Shown here: positions 50,904 through 58,888 of the stretch, piece after piece
Layout of the letters: each line of letters starts with the position of its first letter
Numbering within the stretch: the first letter of the stretch is position 1
NCBI GenBank assembly: GCA_947478405.1
Contig: CANJVX010000004.1
Span: 62,001 to 126,000, forward strand
DNA length: 64,000 nucleotides
Direction: 5' to 3'
Origin: Beijerinckiaceae bacterium
GTDB lineage: Bacteria; Pseudomonadota; Alphaproteobacteria; Rhizobiales; Beijerinckiaceae
The notes under the pieces: generated by a model
Told to the model about the DNA's origin: nothing
Databases searched by the model: none
The model's input: the letters and a program-made list of their open reading frames with translations, nothing else
Position numbers and translations under genes: made by a program

Positions 50904-52292
50904 TCACTCGGGCGAGATTTTTCGTCCCGCGAGCACGGCGCCAGCCTCCTGATCGAGGCTCATAAAGCTAAAAACAGACAGGGTCGACACGACCCCGATC
51001 AAGGCAAAGGCGATGGAAAAAGCGCTGACCGGCAGCGGTGATACCTCCCCCGCCACCTGATGCAAGATGATGGCTGACAGTGCCACGCCCAGCGTCAGCG
51101 AAAGACGCTGGGCCAATTGCGAGAAACTCATCGCATGGCTCATATCAGCGCGCTCTACATCCGCAAAAGCGATGGAATTGAGCGCTGTGAATTCAAGCGA
51201 GCGCGTCACGCCGCCCCAGAAAATGAGCAGCATCATGATCCACACAGGCATTTCCGCATTGAAGAATGCGCACACGCCCATGAAGAGGCTGGCGATCAAT
51301 CCGTTCCAGATCAGAACCAGCCGATAACCAAACTGGCGCAGGACCCGCTTTGACAAGGTGCGCATGCCAAGAGAACCAGCCGCCGACAGAAAGGTGAGGG
51401 CGCCAGATTCCACAGGCGAATAGCCAAAACCTTCCTGCATCAGCAGCGGCAGCAGGAACGGGATCGCGCCAACACCAATGCGAAAGACAGACCCACCCGT
51501 GATGCTCACACGAAAAGTAGGAAGGCGCATCAGGCTTAAATCCATAATCGGATTAGGAACGCGCCGCGAATAGACCACATAAATGCACAATGCGATCAGG
51601 CCTGATGCCAAAAGCCCAAGTCCCAAAGCATCTGGACTGTTTTTAGCAAATGCCGTGTCGAGGCCGAAAACCGTTGCTGCAAGACCAAAACCGGTCAGTG
51701 CAAAACCCGTCCAATCGAAAGGCTTCATCTCCTCTTCGCGCATATTCTCGATATATTTTCCTGCGAGGAAAAAGCCTAGCACGCCGACGGGCACGTTGAT
51801 CCAGAAAATTCCGCGCCAATGCGAATAGGTAGTAATGAGCCCACCCAACAGCGGTCCCATGATCGGCCCGATGACAGAGGGTATGCCCATCACTGCCATA
51901 GCGCTGACAAGTTCTGACTTAGGAACAGAGCGCACGAGAATGAGACGACCGACAGGCACCATCAGCGCGCCGCCAAAACCCTGGAAGATGCGAGCCGCGA
52001 TGAGCTGGCTGAAATCCTGCGACAGACCGCAGGCAATGGAGGACAAAGTAAAAATGACAATAGCCACGCGGAAGACAACACGCGCACCATATTTGTCAGC
52101 CACCCAGCCACTCATCGGCAGGAACGCGGCCACCGCAAGAAGATAGGCGGTAATGGCCATGTGCAGGCGCAAAGGCGGCTCGCCAAAAGAAGCGGCTATC
52201 GTTGGCAGCGCCGTGGCAAGCGAGGTCGAATCGAGATTCTGCATGAAGAGGGCACAGGCCACGATCAAGGGAATGATCACATGGCGCTTCAC
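50904..52292 (-). CDS. MFS exporter, DHA2 family
   Basis: This 462-residue, 14-helix drug/solute exporter shows MQNLDSTSLATALPTIA in helix 1, GWVADKYGARVVFR (motif A) and VIGPIMGPLLGGLIT (motif C). It lies 100 bases downstream of the acyl-CoA synthetase gene on the same strand and may export aromatic products or toxic substrates of that pathway. It is paralogous to, but distinct from, the exporter at 39587. Confidence 0.88.
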   Translation of the reverse strand: MKRHVIIPLIVACALFMQNLDSTSLATALPTIAASFGEPPLRLHMAITAYLLAVAAFLPMSGWVADKYGARVVFRVAIVIFTLSSIACGLSQDFSQLIAARIFQGFGGALMVPVGRLILVRSVPKSELVSAMAVMGIPSVIGPIMGPLLGGLITTYSHWRGIFWINVPVGVLGFFLAGKYIENMREEEMKPFDWTGFALTGFGLAATVFGLDTAFAKNSPDALGLGLLASGLIALCIYVVYSRRVPNPIMDLSLMRLPTFRVSITGGSVFRIGVGAIPFLLPLLMQEGFGYSPVESGALTFLSAAGSLGMRTLSKRVLRQFGYRLVLIWNGLIASLFMGVCAFFNAEMPVWIMMLLIFWGGVTRSLEFTALNSIAFADVERADMSHAMSFSQLAQRLSLTLGVALSAIILHQVAGEVSPLPVSAFSIAFALIGVVSTLSVFSFMSLDQEAGAVLAGRKISPE

Positions 52293-52392
52293 TCTCTTCC
52301 CCCTCTCGCATGAAATCGGCCAAACCCGAGGGCGTCCGTTCCTCTCTTTCTAGACGAGGTGCGAGAACCAATCCAACCCCTACTTGCAGCCT

Positions 52393-54555
52393 TTAGCGGT
52401 TGAGCACGACCAAGGCATCCAGCGCCACCCCGCCGCGCTCGCGCAACAGGAAGGGATTCACATCGACTTCCGCAATGGCTCCCTGCGCATCGACCATGAG
52501 ATGCGACAGGGCCACCAGAGCCTGCGCCAGCGCCTTGCGGTCAAGTGCCGGGCGCCCGCGATAGCCAGCAGCAATTGTGCCCGCACGCGTACGCGCTATC
52601 AATTGTAGCGCCCCGGCCTCATCAAGCGGACACGCAGCCAAAGCCACATCGCGCGTCAGTTCGAGGTCTACGCCCCCAGAACCAAAGAGCACAACAGGCC
52701 CCATTTCTGGATCGAGCTTGGCGCCCAACACACATTCGAGCCCGCCAGACACCATTTCCGCGATCAGCACACCATCCACCGGCGGCTTGTCTTTCAGCGC
52801 ACCAACATTGGCCATGATGGTGCGGTATGCTGCGCGCACAGCCGCTTCATCCTTGAGATTGATTTTAACACCGCCAATATCCGACTTGTGCGGAAGGCCC
52901 GCCGAGACAATTTTCGCCACGACCGGATAGCCAATATGCGCGGCGGCGGCGGCAGCTGCATCCTCGCTCATCGTTAATTCTTCCCGCGTTTCCGTCATGC
53001 CATAGAGGCTGAGCAATGCCTTCGACGACACTTCATCGAGCGTCGCAAGGCCTGACTTTTTCTGGAGCTGGCCAAGCAAGGCGAGCCCTTTTTCATTGGG
53101 TGCCGGATGTTTGGTCTCGCCAGTCGCGCCCAGATCAAACTGCCGCGTGATGGCGCGCATTGTGCGCAAAGCGCGATCCACTTCCTGCAGGAAGGGCAGA
53201 TTGGTGAATTCAGCGCGCAGAGTGCGGCTATAATCGCTCAAGCCATAAGAGATCATGCTCACATAAGCGATGGGCTTTTTAGCTTTGGCGGCCAGCGCAT
53301 TCACTTCGCGCAGATTGCGCTCTTTACGCTCTGTGCCGGCGGCACGCGGCAATTCTTCCTGCAAGAGAAGAATGTCAATGTCGGGATCATCCAGCAAAAT
53401 CTCGACGCAGCGCAGATAAGCACCTTCCTTCGACAAAGCTGCAAAGCCTGCATCAAGCGGATTGCCGATGATCGAACCCACCGAGAGAATCTCATCGAGC
53501 TTCTTGCGCGTGACATCTGACAAAGGCTGGTAGGACATGCCACAGGCTTCAGCCGCATCCAGCAAAAGACCACGCATACCGCCCGAGAAAGTGATCGAGC
53601 CCAAACGCTTTCCTTGAGGGGCCGGCGCATGGACGAGGAATTCAACCGCCTCGACCATCTCATCCAGATTGCCGACACGAATGGCGCCTGCACGGCCAGC
53701 CACTGCATCGAACGCCTCCATCGAGCCTGCCAGCGCGCCCGTATGGGCCGCCGCTGCTGCACGGCCCGCGTCAGATGCGCCAAGCTTCATGATCACAACA
53801 TGCTTGCCTGCCGCGCGCGCTATGCGCAGAGCCTCCAGAAAAGCTGCGCCATTATGCACGCTTTCGAGATAGCACGCGATCACGCGTACATCCGCAACAC
53901 CGGCAAAATACGCAATATAATCCGCCGTTGTGAGGCCGGTCTCATTGCCGCTGGTGATGGCCGCCTGTGTATCCACACCGCGCTCTTCGAGCGAGCGCTT
54001 GATCGCCATGACAATGCCACCCGATTGGCCCAGGACCACAACGGGACCATGCGCAAGCTTTTGCGCACGATCATCCGGCATGGAAAAGAAATTGATAGCC
54101 GCGTTGAAATTACCGAGGCAATTGGGACCAGAAACAGCGAGACCCGTGGTTTCAATCGTCGTGCGCAAATCATCCGCCAAAGCGCGACCATCGGCTTCGG
54201 TCGATTCTTCAAAGCCCGAGGTCATCACTGTGGCCGAGCGCGCTCCCGCAGCCGCAGCCTCACGCAACAGACCGGGCACAACTTTGGCTGGCGCCAGCAC
54301 AACGAGATGATCAGGTTTTTCCGGCAGCTCCGCAAAAGAGCGATAGCAGCGTGTGTCCCACACTGTGTCGCGGGTCGGATTGAACGGGAAGACAGAGCCC
54401 TTGTAGCCATAGCGAGACAAATTGCGCCAAACGCGTTGTGGCCAATTGCCGGGCTTATCGGTTGCGCCAATGATGACGACATTTTTGGGGTTCAGTAGCG
54501 CTTCGACTTTTTTGGCGCCCGCGCGCAGTTGTACCTGCGTCTTGTTCTCGCTCAT
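52393..54555 (-). CDS. NDP-forming acyl-CoA synthetase, FerA-like
   Basis: The 720-residue protein has a CoA-binding domain (NPKNVVIIGATDKPGNWPQR), a succinyl-CoA-ligase-like domain (VVLGQSGGIVMAIKRSL, TSGNETGLTTADYI), the phospho-His loop AAAHTGALAGS and a C-terminal ATP-grasp domain (GYPVVAKIVSAGLPHKSDIGGV, AEVDVNPFLL). This architecture is shared by ADP-forming acetyl-CoA synthetases and by feruloyl-CoA synthetase FerA of Sphingobium SYK-6. With a FerB-like hydratase-lyase in the same gene set, a hydroxycinnamoyl-CoA ligase role is the best guess. It lies 6 bases after the permease gene. Confidence 0.82.
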   Translation of the reverse strand: MSENKTQVQLRAGAKKVEALLNPKNVVIIGATDKPGNWPQRVWRNLSRYGYKGSVFPFNPTRDTVWDTRCYRSFAELPEKPDHLVVLAPAKVVPGLLREAAAAGARSATVMTSGFEESTEADGRALADDLRTTIETTGLAVSGPNCLGNFNAAINFFSMPDDRAQKLAHGPVVVLGQSGGIVMAIKRSLEERGVDTQAAITSGNETGLTTADYIAYFAGVADVRVIACYLESVHNGAAFLEALRIARAAGKHVVIMKLGASDAGRAAAAAHTGALAGSMEAFDAVAGRAGAIRVGNLDEMVEAVEFLVHAPAPQGKRLGSITFSGGMRGLLLDAAEACGMSYQPLSDVTRKKLDEILSVGSIIGNPLDAGFAALSKEGAYLRCVEILLDDPDIDILLLQEELPRAAGTERKERNLREVNALAAKAKKPIAYVSMISYGLSDYSRTLRAEFTNLPFLQEVDRALRTMRAITRQFDLGATGETKHPAPNEKGLALLGQLQKKSGLATLDEVSSKALLSLYGMTETREELTMSEDAAAAAAAHIGYPVVAKIVSAGLPHKSDIGGVKINLKDEAAVRAAYRTIMANVGALKDKPPVDGVLIAEMVSGGLECVLGAKLDPEMGPVVLFGSGGVDLELTRDVALAACPLDEAGALQLIARTRAGTIAAGYRGRPALDRKALAQALVALSHLMVDAQGAIAEVDVNPFLLRERGGVALDALVVLNR

Positions 54556-54561
54556 ATCACG

Positions 54562-56325
54562 TCAACCCTGTCCGTAAAGCCCGACGCCAGAGCGGCGAGC
54601 GAAGAAATAGAAAATCAAAGCCACAGCCGTCATCGCAAAGCTCCAGAGAAGCCCCAGAGCGGCAAGTTCCGGCCCCTGCCCATTGCTCCACAGATCAAAC
54701 ATGGCCACCGCCATAGTCTGCGAAGATGGACCTGACAGAAGCACGGGAAGCGTGAGAACGCGCGTGGCCAGCAGGAAGATGAAGAGCCAACCTGCAACAA
54801 GAGAGGGTGCCAGCAGCGGGAAGACGATGCGGCGAAACGCCAGAAAAGGTGATGCGCCAGAAACAGCCGCCGCTTCTTCCAATTCGCGATGTACCTGCAA
54901 CATGCCAGCATAAGAATAGCGAATGCCATAGGGCAGATAATTGATCAGAAACGCCCAGACGATGATCCAGATCGTGCCGTAAATGCCAATCGGCGTGGCG
55001 AGAAAGAATTGCATTACGCCAACGCCCAGAACGATACCGGGAAAGACCAACGGCACCGTGCCCAGCTGATCGACCATGCGCGCGCCGGGAATTTTCCGCA
55101 CACTCAGCCACGCAGCAATCGCCGTTATCACCATCACAATTGTCGCCGTGACCACAGCCACCAGAAGCGTGTTGCCGAGCAGTGACAGATAACGGTCAGA
55201 TTCGAAAATGCGCCCGTAATGTTTGAAACTCAGCAGTTTGAAAGCTGACGCGCGCACCGTCTGGTAAAACGGCAAAAGCGAAGCCCAGACGAGGATCAGC
55301 ATGGGCAAGATGAGCAGACAGAGAAAATTCAACACCAGCACCGCCCCACCCAGAAAGCGGAATTTACCAAGCGGGATTTTATTGGGTCTAAAATTCTTGC
55401 CCGTGATTGTCGCAAAGCGTTCTGCATTGCGGGTGAGGCGGCTATAATACCACAGCAACACAGCTACAATGCACAAGAGCAATGTCGACAAAGTGCTGGC
55501 CGAACCAATATCGGGCGGCATCGTCCGGTGCATCATTTCATAAATATCGGTCGTCAGCACGTGAACACGACCCGGCAGGCCCACCAATGCAGGCACTTCA
55601 AAAGCTTCCACCGTGCGGATGAACACCAGCATGGCAAGTGCGAGCACCGAGGGCAGCGATAGACGGAACGTGATGCGCCGCAAAGTCTGCCAGGTACCAG
55701 CCCCGCTCATACGTGCGGCTTCTTCAAGATCAGGATTGAAATTGCGCAGCGTCGAGCCGAGCAGCAGAAAGACGAGTGGCGACCAGAGCAACCCCTCGAT
55801 GAGGATCATGCCGCCAAGTCCATAGACATTGATCAGCACCCCCGTTTCGCCAGTCAATTCGCGATACCAGGAATTGATCGGGCCCGAGCGCGACAGCAGC
55901 AGCAACCACGCACTGGTATAGAGCACATAGGGCGTACCCAGCGAGATGATCGTGGTCAGATAAGCCAGCGGCTTGAACGGCGTATCCGTGCGCTCGACCA
56001 GCCACGCATTCACGCCGCCAATCAGAAGCGCCAGAAGCGCGCTACCTAAAGCAAAGACAAAGGAATTATACGCGCTCGTCCAGATGCCCCGCTGGGCCAG
56101 CACAATGGCAAAACGATGCGCGCTAAAATGCGTCTCACCGTTCTGCGTGACAGTGAATGCACCCTTGAGCAGGAACACGAGCGGCGGCAAAACCAAAATG
56201 GCAAAAATAGCGGCAATGATCGCGACAAAGACAACGCGCTCGTCGCGTGGCATGAAACGCGCAAACAGACCGCGCCTCTCTTGCCCGCTCTCTTTCACCG
56301 CAACATCGCTCATGCGCTGGCTCAC
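54562..56325 (-). CDS. ABC transporter permease, fused double domain
   Basis: This 587-residue permease is paralogous to the one at 7659. EAA loops are LEEAARMSGAGTWQTLRRI and LEEAAAVSGASPFLAFRRI. About twelve membrane helices are present. The GTG start overlaps the binding-protein stop (GTGA); an ATG at 56313 is the alternative. It works with the binding protein just upstream. No ATPase gene lies in this operon. The orphan ATPase at 6517 could in principle serve it. Confidence 0.9.
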   Translation of the reverse strand: MSQRMSDVAVKESGQERRGLFARFMPRDERVVFVAIIAAIFAILVLPPLVFLLKGAFTVTQNGETHFSAHRFAIVLAQRGIWTSAYNSFVFALGSALLALLIGGVNAWLVERTDTPFKPLAYLTTIISLGTPYVLYTSAWLLLLSRSGPINSWYRELTGETGVLINVYGLGGMILIEGLLWSPLVFLLLGSTLRNFNPDLEEAARMSGAGTWQTLRRITFRLSLPSVLALAMLVFIRTVEAFEVPALVGLPGRVHVLTTDIYEMMHRTMPPDIGSASTLSTLLLCIVAVLLWYYSRLTRNAERFATITGKNFRPNKIPLGKFRFLGGAVLVLNFLCLLILPMLILVWASLLPFYQTVRASAFKLLSFKHYGRIFESDRYLSLLGNTLLVAVVTATIVMVITAIAAWLSVRKIPGARMVDQLGTVPLVFPGIVLGVGVMQFFLATPIGIYGTIWIIVWAFLINYLPYGIRYSYAGMLQVHRELEEAAAVSGASPFLAFRRIVFPLLAPSLVAGWLFIFLLATRVLTLPVLLSGPSSQTMAVAMFDLWSNGQGPELAALGLLWSFAMTAVALIFYFFARRSGVGLYGQG

Positions 56326-57359
56326 CTGAACAGGCTCTTGAAGATCTCTGCCCAGCGCGGCATTTCCTTGTCGATCTCTTCAGGCGTCTTGTAGATCGCC
56401 TTGAATTTCTCGCCATCAGGGCGAAGTGCCAGATCATTGGGGGGCACATTGGGGTCGACGGGCAAATAATCAGCATCGCGATAGATTTTCTGCCCATCTT
56501 CCGAGAGCAGGAATTCCAGCAACAGGCGACCAGCATTGGGATGGGGCGCTTCCTTCGTAACCGAAATCACCGAGAGCACAGCCAAGGCCGGGTTCATCGG
56601 AATCCAGTCAACCGGCGCGCCTTTGGCAGCACTGATCACAGCGTGATTGTTAAAAATATTGAGCGCGATCGCATATTCACCGGCGATCACCTGATCGAGC
56701 ACCTGACGGGCGGCAACTGCAAGGCCTGAGGGATTCTGCTTGGCCAATTCACGCAGATAAGCCATACCCTTTTCTTCGCCCATCGAATTGAGCACAACGC
56801 CAACAAAGCCCGGCCCCGCCGAGGACGACGCAGTCGAGTTCCACGCAATCTTCCCCTTGTATTTCGGGTCGAGCAGATCCTGGAACGTTTTGGGCTCCGT
56901 GCCTTTTTTGATCAGCTCGGTATTATAGCCGGGCGTCAGAATGTAGAGATTGGTCGCAACCCAATAGCCTTCCGGATCGATATACGCCTTGGGCAGTCGC
57001 TTCGCGCTGTCTGGAATCCATTGCGCGGGAATTTTTTCGCTCTTCAGCGAGGCGGTCGCACCGGTTCCATCGAAAACATCAACCTGCATCTTGCCCGCGC
57101 GGGCTTCATTAAGCACACGCAACGCCACTTCGTTCGAATTGGCCCGCACATAATTGACCTTGATGCCGTATTTTTTCTCGAAGGCCTGTGCGGCGGGGCG
57201 CGCAAATTGATCGATGATCTGCGTCGTGTACCAGGTGACCTGCCCCTCCTTTTTTGCTGCATCGATCATGGCCTGATCGAGCGCGAGCACTGGCTGCGCA
57301 AAGGCGGCCAGTGTTGCAACCAGAAGAAGGGAGCGGCGGTGAAAAACGCAAATCGCCAT
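56322..57359 (-). CDS. ABC transporter solute-binding protein, family 1 (AfuA/FbpA-like)
   Basis: This 345-residue periplasmic binding protein has a signal peptide (RRSLLLVATLAAFAQPVLA). Typical blocks are AKKEGQVTWYTTQIIDQFARP, FEKKYGIKVNYVRANSNEVALRV, DVFDGTGATASL and GKIAWNSTASSSAGP. The family binds ferric iron, but also 2-aminoethylphosphonate, thiamine, polyamines and some organic acids. Clustering with ferulate-type genes suggests an aromatic acid. The ATG at 57359 follows GGAGAAAG. A hairpin terminator just upstream may separate it from the hydratase-lyase gene. Confidence 0.88.
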   Translation of the reverse strand: MAICVFHRRSLLLVATLAAFAQPVLALDQAMIDAAKKEGQVTWYTTQIIDQFARPAAQAFEKKYGIKVNYVRANSNEVALRVLNEARAGKMQVDVFDGTGATASLKSEKIPAQWIPDSAKRLPKAYIDPEGYWVATNLYILTPGYNTELIKKGTEPKTFQDLLDPKYKGKIAWNSTASSSAGPGFVGVVLNSMGEEKGMAYLRELAKQNPSGLAVAARQVLDQVIAGEYAIALNIFNNHAVISAAKGAPVDWIPMNPALAVLSVISVTKEAPHPNAGRLLLEFLLSEDGQKIYRDADYLPVDPNVPPNDLALRPDGEKFKAIYKTPEEIDKEMPRWAEIFKSLFR

Positions 57360-57385
57360 GGTCTTTCTCCATACAGCGGAGAGAT

Positions 57386-57414
57386 AAAAACACGGGCCAG
57401 AAAAATCCGGCCCG
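57386..57414 (-). terminator. Terminator or attenuator between the hydratase-lyase and the binding protein
   Basis: On the minus strand CGGGCC, 10-base loop, GGCCCG is followed by TGTTTTT. It may reduce read-through from the hydratase-lyase gene into the transporter genes. Confidence 0.7.
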
Positions 57415-57433
57415 CGCATTTCCTATCAAAAAT

Positions 57434-58273
57434 TCAGCGCTTGAATTCGCCCAGACCCGGCTTGAACACCTTGTCGTCGAGGAACATCTTCATCGCCTTC
57501 TGGCGACCGCCTTCCGGATCGACATGCTTCAGCGCATCGCTTTTGGCGTTGAGATAATCCATTGCCTGTTCCTTGGTCATGCGGCGAACCATGCGCACGC
57601 ATTCCTTGGTGTATTTGACAGCAGCCGGGCTCTTGGCTTCGAGCTTGCGGGCAAGCTCCATCACTTCAGCGCGCAGGTGATCAACCGGCACAGACTTGTT
57701 GACGAATTTCATCGCCGCCGCTTCCTTGCCCGAGAAGCGATCACCCGTGACAGAATAATAAATCGCGTCGCGATAATTCATCACTTCCGTCACAGCCCAA
57801 GCCACGAGACCACCGGGGATGATGCCCCAATTGACTTCCGAAAGGCCGAACGTCGCGTCGTCTGCGGCAACAGCGAAATCGCAAGCGATCACGGGGGTGA
57901 AGCCGCCGCCGAAGCAATAGCCATGCACCATAGCAATGGTGGCCTTGGGGAAAGATGAGAGACGATCCCAGCGCCAGGTATGCGCCGCGCGGCGTGCACG
58001 CACGCGCGCTTTCGGGTCGCTTTCTGTGCCGCGGAAATAGAGCTTCAAATCCTGGCCGGCGCAGAAATTGCCGCCCGCACCCGTGATCACGACCACTTTG
58101 GTCTGGTCATCCATCTCGGCCCAATCGAGCGCATCGCACATATCCATGTGCAACTGCGGCGACATGGCATTGCGCTTCTCTGGACGGTTCAGGATGATGA
58201 AAGTCGTTCCGCCATCGCGTTCGACCGCGACATTTTCAAACGACGGCAAGTCGTGCGTCAGTTCGTGCGGCAT
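57434..58273 (-). CDS. Hydroxycinnamoyl-CoA hydratase-lyase (FerB/HCHL-like)
   Basis: This crotonase enzyme of 279 residues should hydrate feruloyl- or coumaroyl-CoA and cleave it to an aromatic aldehyde and acetyl-CoA. The sequence tracks HCHL closely: RPEKRNAMSP, ITGAGGNFCAGQDLKLYF, SSFPKATIAMVHGYCFGGGF, ATFGLSEVNWGIIPGG (with the catalytic Glu143 equivalent), YYSVTGDRFSG and DPEGGRQKAMKMFLDDK. The ATG is followed closely upstream by a NikR-like gene on the same strand. A generic enoyl-CoA hydratase is possible but fits less well. Confidence 0.83.
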   Translation of the reverse strand: MPHELTHDLPSFENVAVERDGGTTFIILNRPEKRNAMSPQLHMDMCDALDWAEMDDQTKVVVITGAGGNFCAGQDLKLYFRGTESDPKARVRARRAAHTWRWDRLSSFPKATIAMVHGYCFGGGFTPVIACDFAVAADDATFGLSEVNWGIIPGGLVAWAVTEVMNYRDAIYYSVTGDRFSGKEAAAMKFVNKSVPVDHLRAEVMELARKLEAKSPAAVKYTKECVRMVRRMTKEQAMDYLNAKSDALKHVDPEGGRQKAMKMFLDDKVFKPGLGEFKR

Positions 58274-58333
58274 TTATTCCTCCCTTTTTGCTACGGGTCG
58301 TGATTGCCCATTTAGCCGTTATTGTGCACAGCA

Positions 58334-58358
58334 AGGGCCCGCGTGTAAAGCGGGCCCT
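58334..58358 (-). terminator. Hairpin at the end of the NikR-like gene
   Basis: AGGGCCCGC, 7-base loop, GCGGGCCCT. The stem is perfect and reaches into the stop codon, but the T run is weak, so termination may be partial. Confidence 0.5.
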
Positions 58359-58824
58359 AGAGTGCTGGTGTGGAATGATCGTGCTGATGGCCATCTTCAT
58401 CATGGGCGTGAGAATGGCCGCCGTCCTGAATGGGCACGAGATTGACCTGCCCAAAATGTACTCCACGCTCGGCCATTGTCTGTGCCGCCAGCTTGCGCAC
58501 AGCATCCGTATGCCCGCGCAGCAGTGTGACTTCCATACAATGATGGTGATCGAGCCGCGTGCGCATGGTGGAAATTGTGAGGTCGTGATGCTCATGCTGC
58601 GCACGATCTAGGCGCATAGCGAGGTCACGGCCATTGTAATCGTAAACATAGGAAACGGCTGCCACACAGCGGTGGGTGGAGGGGCCCGCCTCTTGCGAAC
58701 GCACCAATGCATCGCGAACGAGATCGCGAACCGCCTCAGAGCGGTTAGAATAGCCCTGCCGCTCCATGAAATCATCAATCGCTGCCGCAATATTGTCATC
58801 GAGGCTGATGGTGAGGCGTTGCAC
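58357..58824 (-). CDS. NikR-like CopG-family metalloregulator with altered nickel site and His-rich tail
   Basis: The 155-residue protein has the ribbon-helix-helix domain of NikR (MQRLTISLDDNIAAAIDDFM, YSNRSEAVRDLVRDAL) and the ACT-like metal domain (HHDLTISTM, DHHHCMEVTLLRG). In E. coli NikR the nickel ligands include His87 and His89 in LHVHL. Here the same segment reads MRTRL, so both are Arg. The His76 and Cys95 equivalents are kept. The C-terminus adds a His/Asp-rich tail (GGHSHAHDEDGHQHDHS). No nickel transporter or nickel enzyme is in the window. It may regulate the adjacent catabolic genes or sense another metal. Confidence 0.85.
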   Translation of the reverse strand: MQRLTISLDDNIAAAIDDFMERQGYSNRSEAVRDLVRDALVRSQEAGPSTHRCVAAVSYVYDYNGRDLAMRLDRAQHEHHDLTISTMRTRLDHHHCMEVTLLRGHTDAVRKLAAQTMAERGVHFGQVNLVPIQDGGHSHAHDEDGHQHDHSTPAL

Positions 58825-58853
58825 GGCAAGGCATCCTTTGCTGCACGGCGTTT

Positions 58854-58880
58854 AGAAAGAGGGGCGCCTTTCAGCGCCCC
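58854..58880 (-). terminator. Terminator after the ThDP enzyme gene
   Basis: GGGGCGC, 6-base loop, GCGCCCC, followed on the minus strand by TCTTTCT. It separates the ThDP enzyme from the NikR-like gene. Confidence 0.7.
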
Positions 58881-58888
58881 GCTTCATA

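Noticed and set aside
53614-54498. 294-codon plus-strand frame opposite the acyl-CoA synthetase
   Set aside because: It is antisense to conserved CoA-ligase motifs and has no domain of its own.
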